A DNA stretch of 10,670 nucleotides, from assembly GCA_030602675.1 (NCBI GenBank), contig JAUVZH010000051.1, positions 1 to 10,670 on the forward strand, written 5' to 3'. The translations under genes were made by a program, and so were the position numbers. Of this stretch, positions 1-6,265 are shown piece by piece. Position 1 is the stretch's first letter; every line of letters starts with the position of its first letter. Under the pieces are notes generated by a model. It was not told the origin of the DNA. It did no database searches and saw nothing but the letters and a program-made list of their open reading frames with translations. Origin of the DNA: Candidatus Heimdallarchaeota archaeon (GTDB lineage Archaea > Asgardarchaeota > Heimdallarchaeia > JABLTI01).

Positions 1-1839
1 CAAAAAACGGAAGTCGAATGGATTCATATTGAATTACCTGAGAAATTCAAACGCATTAAAACTTTACTCGAGCGCTCTTTTTCCTATAAATTAAAAGAGT
101 TAAAAAGACTTGGCTGGATTGAATCCTCTAATGTGAATATCAAGCGTAAAGATCTATTAAAACTTCCTCCACAGATAACTAAACAATTTGACAAAACTGA
201 CAATGTTTCTGAGGTGTATTTAGCTCTTGGTCTAGTTGGTGCTTCAATAAGGTTGACTCATGCGTTGGAGCTCCTCGAGACACAGGGTTTAAGCTCACTA
301 TTAAGCTATTTTGAGAAAATGCACAAAGAAGCAAAGAGCTCAAAAGCTACAAAAACACTTCTCAGTTTATTAAATGAGGATGCTATAGTTGTTTCTTATG
401 ATATTGCCAAACAAATTCTAGATGAGGGTTATGATCATCCAAAAATACCTGAATTAGAAAGTATTGTAAGTGAAGCTATTTCTGAGAGTCCGGATTCAAG
501 AATCCTTGTTTTCACTCAATATCGGAACTCAGCCAAAAATTTGGCTAATATACTAAATAAATTAGATAACATTAATGCTTCGAGGTTTATTGGTCAAGCA
601 TCAAAATCCGGTGATAAAGGATTTTCACAAAAGAAACAGCTAGAAGTAATGCAACAATTCAGAGATGGCTTATTCAATTGTTTGGTTGCAACAAGTGTGG
701 GTGAAGAGGGTTTAGATGTTTCTGAATGTGATTTAGTTGTCTTTTATGAGTGTGTCCCTTCAGCTATTAGAAACATTCAGCGTAGAGGTAGAACAGGTAG
801 AAAGCGTGCTGGGAAAGTAATAGTTCTAATCACAAAAGGCACTCGAGATGAAGGTTATTTTTGGGCTGCAAGATATAAAGAGAAAGCCATGAAGAGGAAT
901 CTTAGAGAACTGGAAAAATATGGAAAGAAATCCATTGATACTTCACAAAGGACCATGGAAGATTTCTTCGCAGCAGCTTCTTCAGAAGCAGATGTTATAG
1001 AAGAGGATATTGCTGAAGTAGATGAACCATTTGATGAGTTATCTATTCTCTCAGATGAAGCATTAACTAAACTTGAACAAGAAATTGAACAAGGTTCACC
1101 TACCGACATTAGTAAACTATCTGATGGTGAAAAACAATCTATTGATCAATTTTTTTCCGAGGAACTTGATTCTTCTGAAACTAGAAAAGTTCGTATAATA
1201 GTTGATTCACGGGAATCAAGATCTGGTATCGCTAAGGAGCTTTCAGAACTAGACATCGAGATAGATGTACAACAGATATCTATTGGTGATTTTGTTTTAA
1301 GCTCAAGAGTATGTGTTGAAAGAAAGGATGTTGCTGATTTTAGTCAAAGTTTAATTGACGGAAGACTATTTCCACAATTAATTGCACTGAAAAGGAATTA
1401 TCAAATTCCCATTTTAATTATAGAGGGTGAATCACTATACGGTCATAGGGCTTTGAATCCAAGTGCTATTAGAGGTGCCATAACTGTTATTACATTGAAC
1501 TTTGATATTCGTATTATCTGGACACGAAGTACCAAAGATTCTGCTAGATACTTGAAAAGTATCGCTACTCGAGAACAGAAACAATCAGATAGAACTCCTG
1601 TTATTAGGAGCGAAAAGGCACCAATTGAATCTTCAGATTTATTAGAATTTATTGTTGCTGGGTTTCCTAACATTAATGCTGTTCTTGCACGTAGAATTTT
1701 GCACAAATTTAACACCCTTGAAAATTTCTTCAATGCTTCAGTAAATGAAATTCAAGAAGTAAAGGGTATAGGGAAGAAAATTGCAGAAGAGATTAAAGAA
1801 CTAATACAAACGAAATATGATAAGGAAGTTAGCGAATAA
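1..1839 (+). CDS. hef: Hef-type helicase/XPF-family nuclease, 5' end missing
   Basis: Archaeal Hef joins a superfamily 2 helicase to an XPF/ERCC4 nuclease and processes stalled or branched replication forks; it is the archaeal relative of FANCM and XPF. The reading frame is open from base 1 without a stop, so the GTG at 133 is internal and the DEAD-box half lies outside the window. Visible parts, in order: the end of the helicase insert region (about 1-420); helicase C domain with ILVFTQYR (from about 502), LVATSVGEEGLDV (about 682-720) and motif VI QRRGRTGR (778-801); a PIP-like motif (946-969); an Asp/Glu-rich linker (about 970-1185); the ERCC4 nuclease with GD (1285-1290) and ERKxxxD (ERK begins 1318), which looks catalytically intact; and tandem helix-hairpin-helix motifs (about 1630-1815, including VKGIGKKIAEEI). 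It converges with the next gene with only 8 bases between stops. Identification is very secure. Confidence 0.96.
   Translation, partial: QKTEVEWIHIELPEKFKRIKTLLERSFSYKLKELKRLGWIESSNVNIKRKDLLKLPPQITKQFDKTDNVSEVYLALGLVGASIRLTHALELLETQGLSSLLSYFEKMHKEAKSSKATKTLLSLLNEDAIVVSYDIAKQILDEGYDHPKIPELESIVSEAISESPDSRILVFTQYRNSAKNLANILNKLDNINASRFIGQASKSGDKGFSQKKQLEVMQQFRDGLFNCLVATSVGEEGLDVSECDLVVFYECVPSAIRNIQRRGRTGRKRAGKVIVLITKGTRDEGYFWAARYKEKAMKRNLRELEKYGKKSIDTSQRTMEDFFAAASSEADVIEEDIAEVDEPFDELSILSDEALTKLEQEIEQGSPTDISKLSDGEKQSIDQFFSEELDSSETRKVRIIVDSRESRSGIAKELSELDIEIDVQQISIGDFVLSSRVCVERKDVADFSQSLIDGRLFPQLIALKRNYQIPILIIEGESLYGHRALNPSAIRGAITVITLNFDIRIIWTRSTKDSARYLKSIATREQKQSDRTPVIRSEKAPIESSDLLEFIVAGFPNINAVLARRILHKFNTLENFFNASVNEIQEVKGIGKKIAEEIKELIQTKYDKEVSE
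946..969 (+). other. PIP box (PCNA-binding motif) in Hef
   Basis: The residues QRTMEDFF match the consensus Q-x-x-[ILM]-x-x-[FY]-[FY] exactly. The motif sits just after the helicase C domain, at the start of the acidic, probably disordered linker before the nuclease, where a sliding-clamp tether would be accessible. PCNA association is known for archaeal Hef/XPF proteins; binding by this copy is inferred. Confidence 0.75.
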
Positions 1840-1847
1840 CTATTGTA

Positions 1848-2234
1848 TTAACTTTCAGAAGTTTTTTCTAACGTCTGAAGTAGTTTATTAATTGCTTCTG
1901 TAATTTTTATAATTTCATCAGGATCATCTGTGTTCTCCAGTTTCACCCTTAATTGTTCAATTTTTGCATTTATTGTTTTTGTAATACTTGTTTCTGTTGC
2001 ACTTGTTTTTGCAGCATTTTTCTTCAATGCTTTTTGAATTTCAGCTGGAAGCTCCTTTTCATCTTTGTAAATCAAAACTTTTTTGTCACAAACCTTGCAA
2101 TAGATTATATCTTGAATTTTTATTAAAGGAGAATCACATACAGGACAAGCTGCATGTAATAAAGTTCCACCTGCTCTTAGTGCCTCTGCGATTGCTTTTA
2201 TTCCTTTATCATTTTCTGTTTCTTTTTCATCCAT
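1848..2234 (-). CDS. ZNRD2/SSSCA1 (autoantigen p27)-like zinc-ribbon protein
   Basis: A small 128-residue protein of the Sjogren syndrome/scleroderma autoantigen 1 family (human ZNRD2). A short N-terminal helix is followed by a zinc ribbon with two CxxC knuckles, CPVC at residues 30-33 and CKVC at 46-49. A Lys/Thr/Ala-rich linker comes next, then a C-terminal helical pair (about 88-124: INAKIEQL, then DPDEIIKITEAINKLLQTL), which matches the two-part layout of the eukaryotic protein. The open frame extends to a GTG at 2243, but a GGGTG ribosome binding site covers that codon and lies six bases before the ATG at 2234, so the ATG is preferred. The start lies 14 bases after the HD gene's stop, which suggests co-transcription. 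The molecular role of archaeal members is not established. Family assignment is good; function is open. Confidence 0.85.
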   Translation of the reverse strand: MDEKETENDKGIKAIAEALRAGGTLLHAACPVCDSPLIKIQDIIYCKVCDKKVLIYKDEKELPAEIQKALKKNAAKTSATETSITKTINAKIEQLRVKLENTDDPDEIIKITEAINKLLQTLEKTSES

Positions 2235-2240
2235 TAGTAG

Positions 2241-2245
2241 CACCC
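2241..2245 (-). promoter_or_regulatory. Ribosome binding site of the ZNRD2-like gene
   Basis: GGGTG on the minus strand, six bases before the ATG at 2234, matches the GGTG core of the archaeal Shine-Dalgarno sequence. It overlaps the alternative GTG at 2243 and so decides the start in favour of the ATG. Confidence 0.55.
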
Positions 2246-2248
2246 GAC

Positions 2249-3538
2249 TTAAAATGAAATTTGTTTTTCAATTGTCTGCTGACCGAATATTTTCTTTGCT
2301 GCTTTGTTTACTTTTTCTCTATCCTCTTTATAAGAGTAGACTCTAAAAATATACATCATGCCCATTAAAGCTTCAAAGATCCTTGATACTTTTCTTATTT
2401 TAACTTCTTTTTTAGTTCTCTCTGTTCCTTCTCTTACAAACATTGGTATTTCATATGCTGGTAAATCTATAGAATGAGAATAGGGAACACTCGGGAGTGT
2501 TGGTATATCAATGAATACGTTATCAATACTAACTTTTGCTTCATTAGCTATTTCTTCAATAAGCTTCTCTCGATACTCCTTTTTACCTAAAGTTGATTGT
2601 ATGAAATCATCTCGAGTCATAAATTCTCTTTCAAAAGCAACTTTCAGCAATTTTCTATCAGCTAATTCTTTCATAATCTTTCCAGCTGCTTTACTTTCCA
2701 TGAGTTGACTCCAAACAGAAAAGTCATCTAGTTTTAGATAATCTTCTGGTTTTTTGAAGCTTAGTAAACCAATTTCCTTTTCTGCTAGCTCCATTGCTCT
2801 AACAATCATCAATTGTGATGCTCTAGATACTTTATGAAAGTAGATTGTTCTAAAAGATTCAACTCTAGCAATAAGAAACGCTTCTAATGCTGGTAAAGCT
2901 GAGTAATTTACTGCTAAATTGTCATTAATTACACCCATTGTATAGAGGATTCTCATAACATCAACTTGACCATATTCTGCCCCTGTATGATATGAATCTC
3001 TAACAATGAAATCCATTTTATCTACATCACACGAACTTGAGATTATTTGATTAAGAAATCCTTTATTTTTGATGGTCTTATTTCCATGAATAAGCCCACA
3101 TACCTGATCAACCTTTAATCCATTCTCATTTAAAATATCAGCAATTTCTGATTCCTTAATTATCCATCTCGAGAGATCTTCATGATTTTTTCTTATTTTT
3201 TGAAGTAATGCTTCAAATGTATGAGAAAAGGGTCCATGACCAACATCATGTAGCAAAGCAGCAATTTTGACCAATGATTTCTCATAATCTGTAATATCAA
3301 CGTCTTCATCATTACAAAGAGAAGTAGTCATTTTTTCAGCTAAGTAACTCACACCTAAAGAATGTTCAAACCTCGTGTGATTTGCTCCAGGATAGACAAA
3401 TTCAGATCCAGAAAGTTGTTTTATTCTTCTTAAACGTTGAAAGAATCTGGTATCGATAAGCTCCCTTTCGAAATCATTTATGAAAATATATCCATGTATT
3501 GGGTCTTTAATGAATTGCATTTTAGTTGATTTTGTCAT
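2249..3538 (-). CDS. SAMHD1-like HD-domain phosphohydrolase (COG1078 type)
   Basis: An HD-superfamily metal-dependent phosphohydrolase related to SAMHD1 and bacterial dGTPases; characterised relatives remove triphosphate from dNTPs, but the substrate here is unknown. From the ATG at 3538 the protein has 429 residues. Near the N-terminus DPIHGYI is the usual opening, then FQRLRRIKQL, NHTRFEHSLG (metal-ligand His 54), LLHDVGHGPFSH (His 97-Asp 98) and DVDKMDFIVRD (metal-ligand Asp about 173), so the complete H...HD...D set is present. The C-terminal third (IPMFVREG, then Lys/Arg-rich segments) is typical of the family. The frame runs on to a TTG at 3592, but ATG 3538 keeps the conserved opening and a more usual start; ATG 3520 (MQFIKDPIHG) is also possible. 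It heads a two-gene unit with the ZNRD2-like gene, and its upstream region contains a striking inverted repeat around a TATA-like element. Confidence 0.92.
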   Translation of the reverse strand: MTKSTKMQFIKDPIHGYIFINDFERELIDTRFFQRLRRIKQLSGSEFVYPGANHTRFEHSLGVSYLAEKMTTSLCNDEDVDITDYEKSLVKIAALLHDVGHGPFSHTFEALLQKIRKNHEDLSRWIIKESEIADILNENGLKVDQVCGLIHGNKTIKNKGFLNQIISSSCDVDKMDFIVRDSYHTGAEYGQVDVMRILYTMGVINDNLAVNYSALPALEAFLIARVESFRTIYFHKVSRASQLMIVRAMELAEKEIGLLSFKKPEDYLKLDDFSVWSQLMESKAAGKIMKELADRKLLKVAFEREFMTRDDFIQSTLGKKEYREKLIEEIANEAKVSIDNVFIDIPTLPSVPYSHSIDLPAYEIPMFVREGTERTKKEVKIRKVSRIFEALMGMMYIFRVYSYKEDREKVNKAAKKIFGQQTIEKQISF

Positions 3539-3649
3539 ATAAAAAGCCCCGGAGTTTCTTAACTGCTCTCTACTGCTTCTAATATCGCACAATTGATTTT
3601 CAGCTTAAAAAATAATTTGCATATGATTTTTATTACAAAATAGTGATTT

Positions 3650-3706
3650 ACAGGGGTTCTATAATAACTAAAACGAAGTATATAGATCCTAATTTTTTAC
3701 CCCTGT
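3650..3706. promoter_or_regulatory. Inverted repeat flanking a TATA-like element upstream of the HD gene
   Basis: ACAGGGGT at 3650-3657 and its exact reverse complement ACCCCTGT at 3699-3706 are separated by 41 AT-rich bases. On the minus strand the interval contains CTATATAC (3678-3685), a good archaeal TATA match, so one arm lies upstream of the TATA and the other about 25 bases downstream, near the predicted transcription start. The arms are GC-rich islands in an AT-rich spacer. This could be a paired operator for the HD/ZNRD2-like unit. Alternatively it could be the stem of a structure after the Roadblock gene that ends at 3722. Existence of the repeat is certain; its role is inferred. 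Confidence 0.45.
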
Positions 3707-3721
3707 TGCAACTATAAATCA

Positions 3722-4120
3722 TTAATGAGTTGGTATTGAAGACATAATTTCAGCTAATCTTGGTGCATGTTGAGATAAACTTCTAACAGTTACTGGCATT
3801 GCTTGCTGATCTGTAGATCCTCCGATGAGATAGAATCTTCCCAAATCTTTCAAAACCAAAAAACCATTAGAACCTCTTAAAATTATGTCTTGCAAAGGAT
3901 TGAAGGACAATCTATCTATAGCCAACTTGCTTGTAGAGACTAAAGCAGCTGCTACAGCAGAAAGTTCTACAGGATCAATTGATTTATCCTGAGAAAAGAA
4001 TGCTACTCTCTCGCCTGCATCAGAGACTACTGCTAAAGCTCCTAATTTTGTTTCAGAGGTTATTTGTTGGAGTACAGTAACTAGCTCTTTCGCTTTATCT
4101 GGTGGTACCTTTATAGACAT
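3722..4120 (-). CDS. Roadblock/LC7-domain protein (divergent copy)
   Basis: A single-domain protein of 132 residues with the Roadblock/LC7 pattern: N-terminal helix (KAKELVTVLQQI, about 9-20), first strand pair with LGALAVVSDAGERVAFFS (26-43), central helix (PVELSAVAAALVSTSKLAIDRL, 50-71), then strands DIILRGSNGFLVLKDLG (78-94) and FYLIGGS (96-102), and a final helix. Family members dimerise and act as platforms or activators for small Ras-like GTPases (MglB for MglA in bacteria; LC7 and Ragulator subunits in eukaryotes). No GTPase gene is in the window, so the partner is unknown. ATG 4120 is preceded by a TATA-like element close enough for a leader of only a few bases, and the gene follows the gelsolin-like gene by 40 bases. 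It is clearly different in sequence from the Roadblock gene at 7845-8276. Confidence 0.82.
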   Translation of the reverse strand: MSIKVPPDKAKELVTVLQQITSETKLGALAVVSDAGERVAFFSQDKSIDPVELSAVAAALVSTSKLAIDRLSFNPLQDIILRGSNGFLVLKDLGRFYLIGGSTDQQAMPVTVRSLSQHAPRLAEIMSSIPTH

Positions 4121-4149
4121 TTTTCTTCAACACGTTATCTATTTTACTA

Positions 4150-4157
4150 ATATATAA
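4150..4157 (-). promoter_or_regulatory. TATA-like element before the 3722-4120 Roadblock gene
   Basis: TTATATAT on the minus strand lies about 30 bases before the ATG at 4120, inside the 40-base gap after the gelsolin-like gene. At normal archaeal TATA-to-start spacing it would give a leader of only a few bases. No Shine-Dalgarno match precedes the ATG, consistent with near-leaderless expression. The gap is very AT-rich, so chance is possible. Confidence 0.35.
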
Positions 4158-4160
4158 TAT

Positions 4161-5189
4161 TTATTCAATTTCTATTTGAAAAGTACTCATTAGATCTTCA
4201 ATACCTTGATCTAATTTTACTTCATCTTTTTCTTTGACTTTTTTATCTATTTTCCTTAATACTTCTACTACTTTTACAACACCATTTTCAATAACAATTC
4301 TTGGAACCCTATCTGGTGCAAGGAAAACTCCTTCTGGAGGGTCTGGTGGAACTAAAAATTCATTTCCTTGTTGTTTATATACTCCGGTTCCTACAATTAT
4401 TAATTCTCGTTCATAACCAGCTGGTACTCCTAGTTCTTTCAGTAGTTCGAATGCTTGTCTTGGATCAACTTCTTCAATCATTTTTTGATGTGATGGTGCT
4501 GGAGCTGCAGCTTGTGCTCTTGGTTGTGGTAGAGGTGGTGGTGCGGGTATGCTATCTGTTTTTCCTCCAAATTTTTTAGCAGTAGTAGTTCCTGGTGCTG
4601 GACGAATGATTTTGGGTTCTTTACCATCACCCATCATTGCACTGAGAATAGTTCTTTGCGGTTGTCTTGTTTGTTGTTTTGGTTGGGGTTCAGGTCTTTT
4701 TGGTCTAGGAGCTTCATCTTTTGATCGAACGACTTCCTTTTTGGATCCAGCAAATTGGTTCATAGATGCTTTATCCTTATCAGTATAGATGATTCTCTTA
4801 GTTGGCTCATTACCTGATAGTTTAATAGCAACACCTGATTCTAATCCCATCTCTGAAGGATTGGTTGGGATTCCTCTTGTAGTTGTATCAATAACACCTA
4901 CTGAAGCTTCTCCACGGGAGCGTTTTATAGTAAATTCAAACTCTTGGGTTTCATCACCCTCTTCAACTACAGATAAACGAAAAGCAAAACCATAATAGGT
5001 TTTTCTAAGTTCAGCAGCAGCTCTGCTGCCAATAAATTTCTTTTTTATACCCGAATTAGCTCCCTTCCAAAGGAATATTCGTTTAAATTGTTCATCAACA
5101 ATAATCATTACTTTTGTACTTTCTGAAATAAACTCATTCTCTTCATCTAAAGTGCCATCTTCGAGCACTTCATAAAACTTCATTGTCAT
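4161..5189 (-). CDS. Gelsolin-like domain protein with proline-rich linker and conserved-looking C-terminal domain
   Basis: A 342-residue protein with no signal peptide or membrane segment. Residues about 4-90 read as one gelsolin-type (ADF-H-like) domain: KFYEVLEDGTLDEEN, STKVMIIVDEQFKRIFLWKG (24-43; the hydrophobic strand, then the hallmark aromatic-WxG), GSRAAAELRKTYYGF (54-68) and VVEEGDETQEF (74-84; the usual closing E/G-D-E...EF). Gelsolin-like proteins of Asgard archaea bind and regulate actin; that role here is inferred. Residues about 100-235 are a low-complexity linker rich in Pro, Gln and Lys, with a PAPPPLPQP stretch at 215-223. A C-terminal unit of about 80 residues (EEVDPRQAFELLKELGVPAGYERELIIVG..., 239-315) is compact and predicted folded, but I do not recognise it. 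The ATG at 5189 is preceded by a GGAG about 11 bases upstream and a strong TATA element. The gelsolin call is by pattern only. Confidence 0.6.
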   Translation of the reverse strand: MTMKFYEVLEDGTLDEENEFISESTKVMIIVDEQFKRIFLWKGANSGIKKKFIGSRAAAELRKTYYGFAFRLSVVEEGDETQEFEFTIKRSRGEASVGVIDTTTRGIPTNPSEMGLESGVAIKLSGNEPTKRIIYTDKDKASMNQFAGSKKEVVRSKDEAPRPKRPEPQPKQQTRQPQRTILSAMMGDGKEPKIIRPAPGTTTAKKFGGKTDSIPAPPPLPQPRAQAAAPAPSHQKMIEEVDPRQAFELLKELGVPAGYERELIIVGTGVYKQQGNEFLVPPDPPEGVFLAPDRVPRIVIENGVVKVVEVLRKIDKKVKEKDEVKLDQGIEDLMSTFQIEIE

Positions 5190-5303
5190 TTTATTGCATT
5201 CTCCATTGGACGCGCACGAATTTGTATTTTTTGTTTAATAACAACTCATTTATTGTTTTTTCTGAATACACGCATTAATTATCCTAAATAACCTTTACTC
5301 TAT

Positions 5304-5313
5304 GTATATAAAA
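5304..5313 (-). promoter_or_regulatory. Archaeal promoter (TATA box) of the gelsolin-like gene
   Basis: TTTTATATAC on the minus strand, preceded by AAAAGGGA, which resembles a purine-rich BRE, is the best TATA/BRE combination in the window. It lies in the 158-base gap after the PAC-like gene. Transcription would start near 5280, leaving a leader of roughly 90 bases before the ATG at 5189, unusually long for a window where other leaders look short. Confidence 0.55.
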
Positions 5314-5329
5314 TCCCTTTTGGTATTGA

Positions 5330-5343
5330 CAAAAAAGAACAAA
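5330..5343 (-). terminator. T-tract terminator after the PAC-like gene
   Basis: Read on the minus strand, TTTGTTCTTTTTTG follows the stop codon of the 5348-5761 gene by a few bases. Archaeal intrinsic termination depends on such T-rich tracts without needing a hairpin. Its position, just before the new promoter at 5304-5313, fits the end of the uppS operon. Confidence 0.45.
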
Positions 5344-5347
5344 TTAT

Positions 5348-5761
5348 TTATGTACTAATTTTTGAGAGTAATTGTTCTATTAATTTTATTGATTCCAAGA
5401 ATAAATCTTCGTTATTTTCTTGAAAATATAAAGAGAGATAAACCATTTTCCCTAGTCCAACTACCATTTTCTCTGCTAAAGCTTTAGCATATAATTCATT
5501 TCTAGATCCAATTACTGTTGCAGTTATTAGTTCTCTTCTATCGATATGTGGTTGAGTAGTTTTGTCAAAACCTGTTCCTGACACTTGCTGAGTAGAAGCT
5601 GAAGGTAATGATATAGCTGTTGTTCCTAAATTAAGTGAATCCTTTTCTGAAATGGACACAAAAAAACCATTAGCGAAATGCATTGTTATTAGCTGAAGGT
5701 TTTCACTTTCTATTTTTGTAATAGGTAGATTTTGTTCATGAGCAGTATCTTTCTCTGTCAT
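5348..5761 (-). CDS. Possible PAC3/PAC4-like proteasome assembly chaperone
   Basis: A soluble 137-residue protein without recognised catalytic motifs. The layout resembles eukaryotic proteasome assembly chaperones 3 and 4: a first strand pair (NLQLITMHFANGFFVSISE, 21-39), a strand with a variable loop (TTAISLPSASTQ, then a Ser/Thr/Gln-rich loop to about 72), a strand and helix with IGSRNELYAKALAEKMV (84-100; compare the LLG-x-x-E...AK segment of PAC3), the strand KMVYLSLYF (105-113) and a C-terminal helix (LFLESIKLIEQLLSKI, 120-135). In eukaryotes the PAC3-PAC4 pair guides assembly of the 20S alpha ring. It follows the NYN gene by 18 bases and closes the uppS operon; no proteasome gene is in the window. 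The match is by eye, so a Roadblock- or longin-like alpha/beta protein remains possible. Confidence 0.45.
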   Translation of the reverse strand: MTEKDTAHEQNLPITKIESENLQLITMHFANGFFVSISEKDSLNLGTTAISLPSASTQQVSGTGFDKTTQPHIDRRELITATVIGSRNELYAKALAEKMVVGLGKMVYLSLYFQENNEDLFLESIKLIEQLLSKIST

Positions 5762-5779
5762 AATAATCCAACATACTAT

Positions 5780-6241
5780 TTACTTAAGATAATCAAGGTA
5801 GAGAATATAATCAGCAATTGATTCCATTGCTTGTGTAACATCTTCTTTCCATGAAATTAACAACAATTTTTTCTCTTTTTTTATTCGAATAAAAACTGGA
5901 TATAGATTTGGGTTAGTGGTTCCAATTCCAATTATATCAATCGTTTGAGAGTTCATATATTCTAATATACTGATTGCCAAGTGAATGTCTACATCACTAC
6001 CTACAATCTCTTCCTGAAAACCTTGGTCACTTAATAGGTTGGATTCTTTCTGTGTAATTTGCTCATCAAATATTACTTTTCCAGTTCTAATTGTACCTAT
6101 TTCAGATAAGGCATCCTTCAAAATAGACATCTTATGTATCTCGAAATCTGGTAAAATTGTTGATCCGTCTAGAACAATTGCTATATTTTTTTTATCCTCA
6201 TCGGATATAATTCTTAATGCTTTTCCCATTTTGCTTAACAT
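5780..6241 (-). CDS. NYN/PIN-like protein, archaeal TIGR00288 type, active site probably degraded
   Basis: A 153-residue protein with the layout of the archaeal NYN family (TIGR00288, formerly DUF88): IAIVLDGSTI at 20-29 (first acid Asp 25), IRTGKVIFDEQ at 51-61, GSDVDIHLAISILEYM at 81-96 (Asp 83 and Asp 85), and a final strand-helix, ending in a helix with ADYILYL. NYN proteins have a PIN-like nuclease fold and usually act on RNA. Where family members, as I recall them, carry a TRDADFLPV-type motif supplying late acidic residues, this one has TTNPNLYPV (108-116), so both acids are replaced by Asn. Catalysis is therefore doubtful and the protein may only bind RNA or a partner. The frame extends to a GTG at 6250, but that codon is part of a strong ribosome binding site, so the ATG at 6241 is the start. 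It lies between uppS and the PAC-like gene with short gaps, suggesting one transcript. Confidence 0.8.
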   Translation of the reverse strand: MLSKMGKALRIISDEDKKNIAIVLDGSTILPDFEIHKMSILKDALSEIGTIRTGKVIFDEQITQKESNLLSDQGFQEEIVGSDVDIHLAISILEYMNSQTIDIIGIGTTNPNLYPVFIRIKKEKKLLLISWKEDVTQAMESIADYILYLDYLK

Positions 6242-6246
6242 TCTAT

Positions 6247-6253
6247 CCACCTT
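6247..6253 (-). promoter_or_regulatory. Strong ribosome binding site of the NYN gene
   Basis: AAGGTGG on the minus strand, with five bases between it and the ATG at 6241, is a near-perfect archaeal Shine-Dalgarno sequence. It contains the alternative GTG at 6250 and therefore decides the start in favour of the ATG. Confidence 0.7.
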
Positions 6254-6265
6254 GCAAATTAACTA

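Noticed and set aside
1443..1733. Minus-strand open frame inside hef
   Set aside because: It lies opposite the conserved ERCC4 nuclease and helix-hairpin-helix region, so it is a shadow.
133..1839. A complete Hef-like gene starting with GTG at 133
   Set aside because: The frame is open from base 1 and the upstream residues (EWIHIELPEKFKRIKTLLE) match Hef, so the GTG is an internal valine and the gene is cut by the window edge.
3539..3592. TTG start at 3592 adding 18 residues to the HD protein
   Set aside because: The extra residues are not family-like and the ATG at 3538 already includes the conserved DPIHG opening.
4234..4995. Several plus-strand open frames opposite the gelsolin-like gene
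   Set aside because: They are antisense shadows of the proline-rich and conserved minus-strand protein, with low-complexity Val/Leu-rich translations and no ribosome sites.
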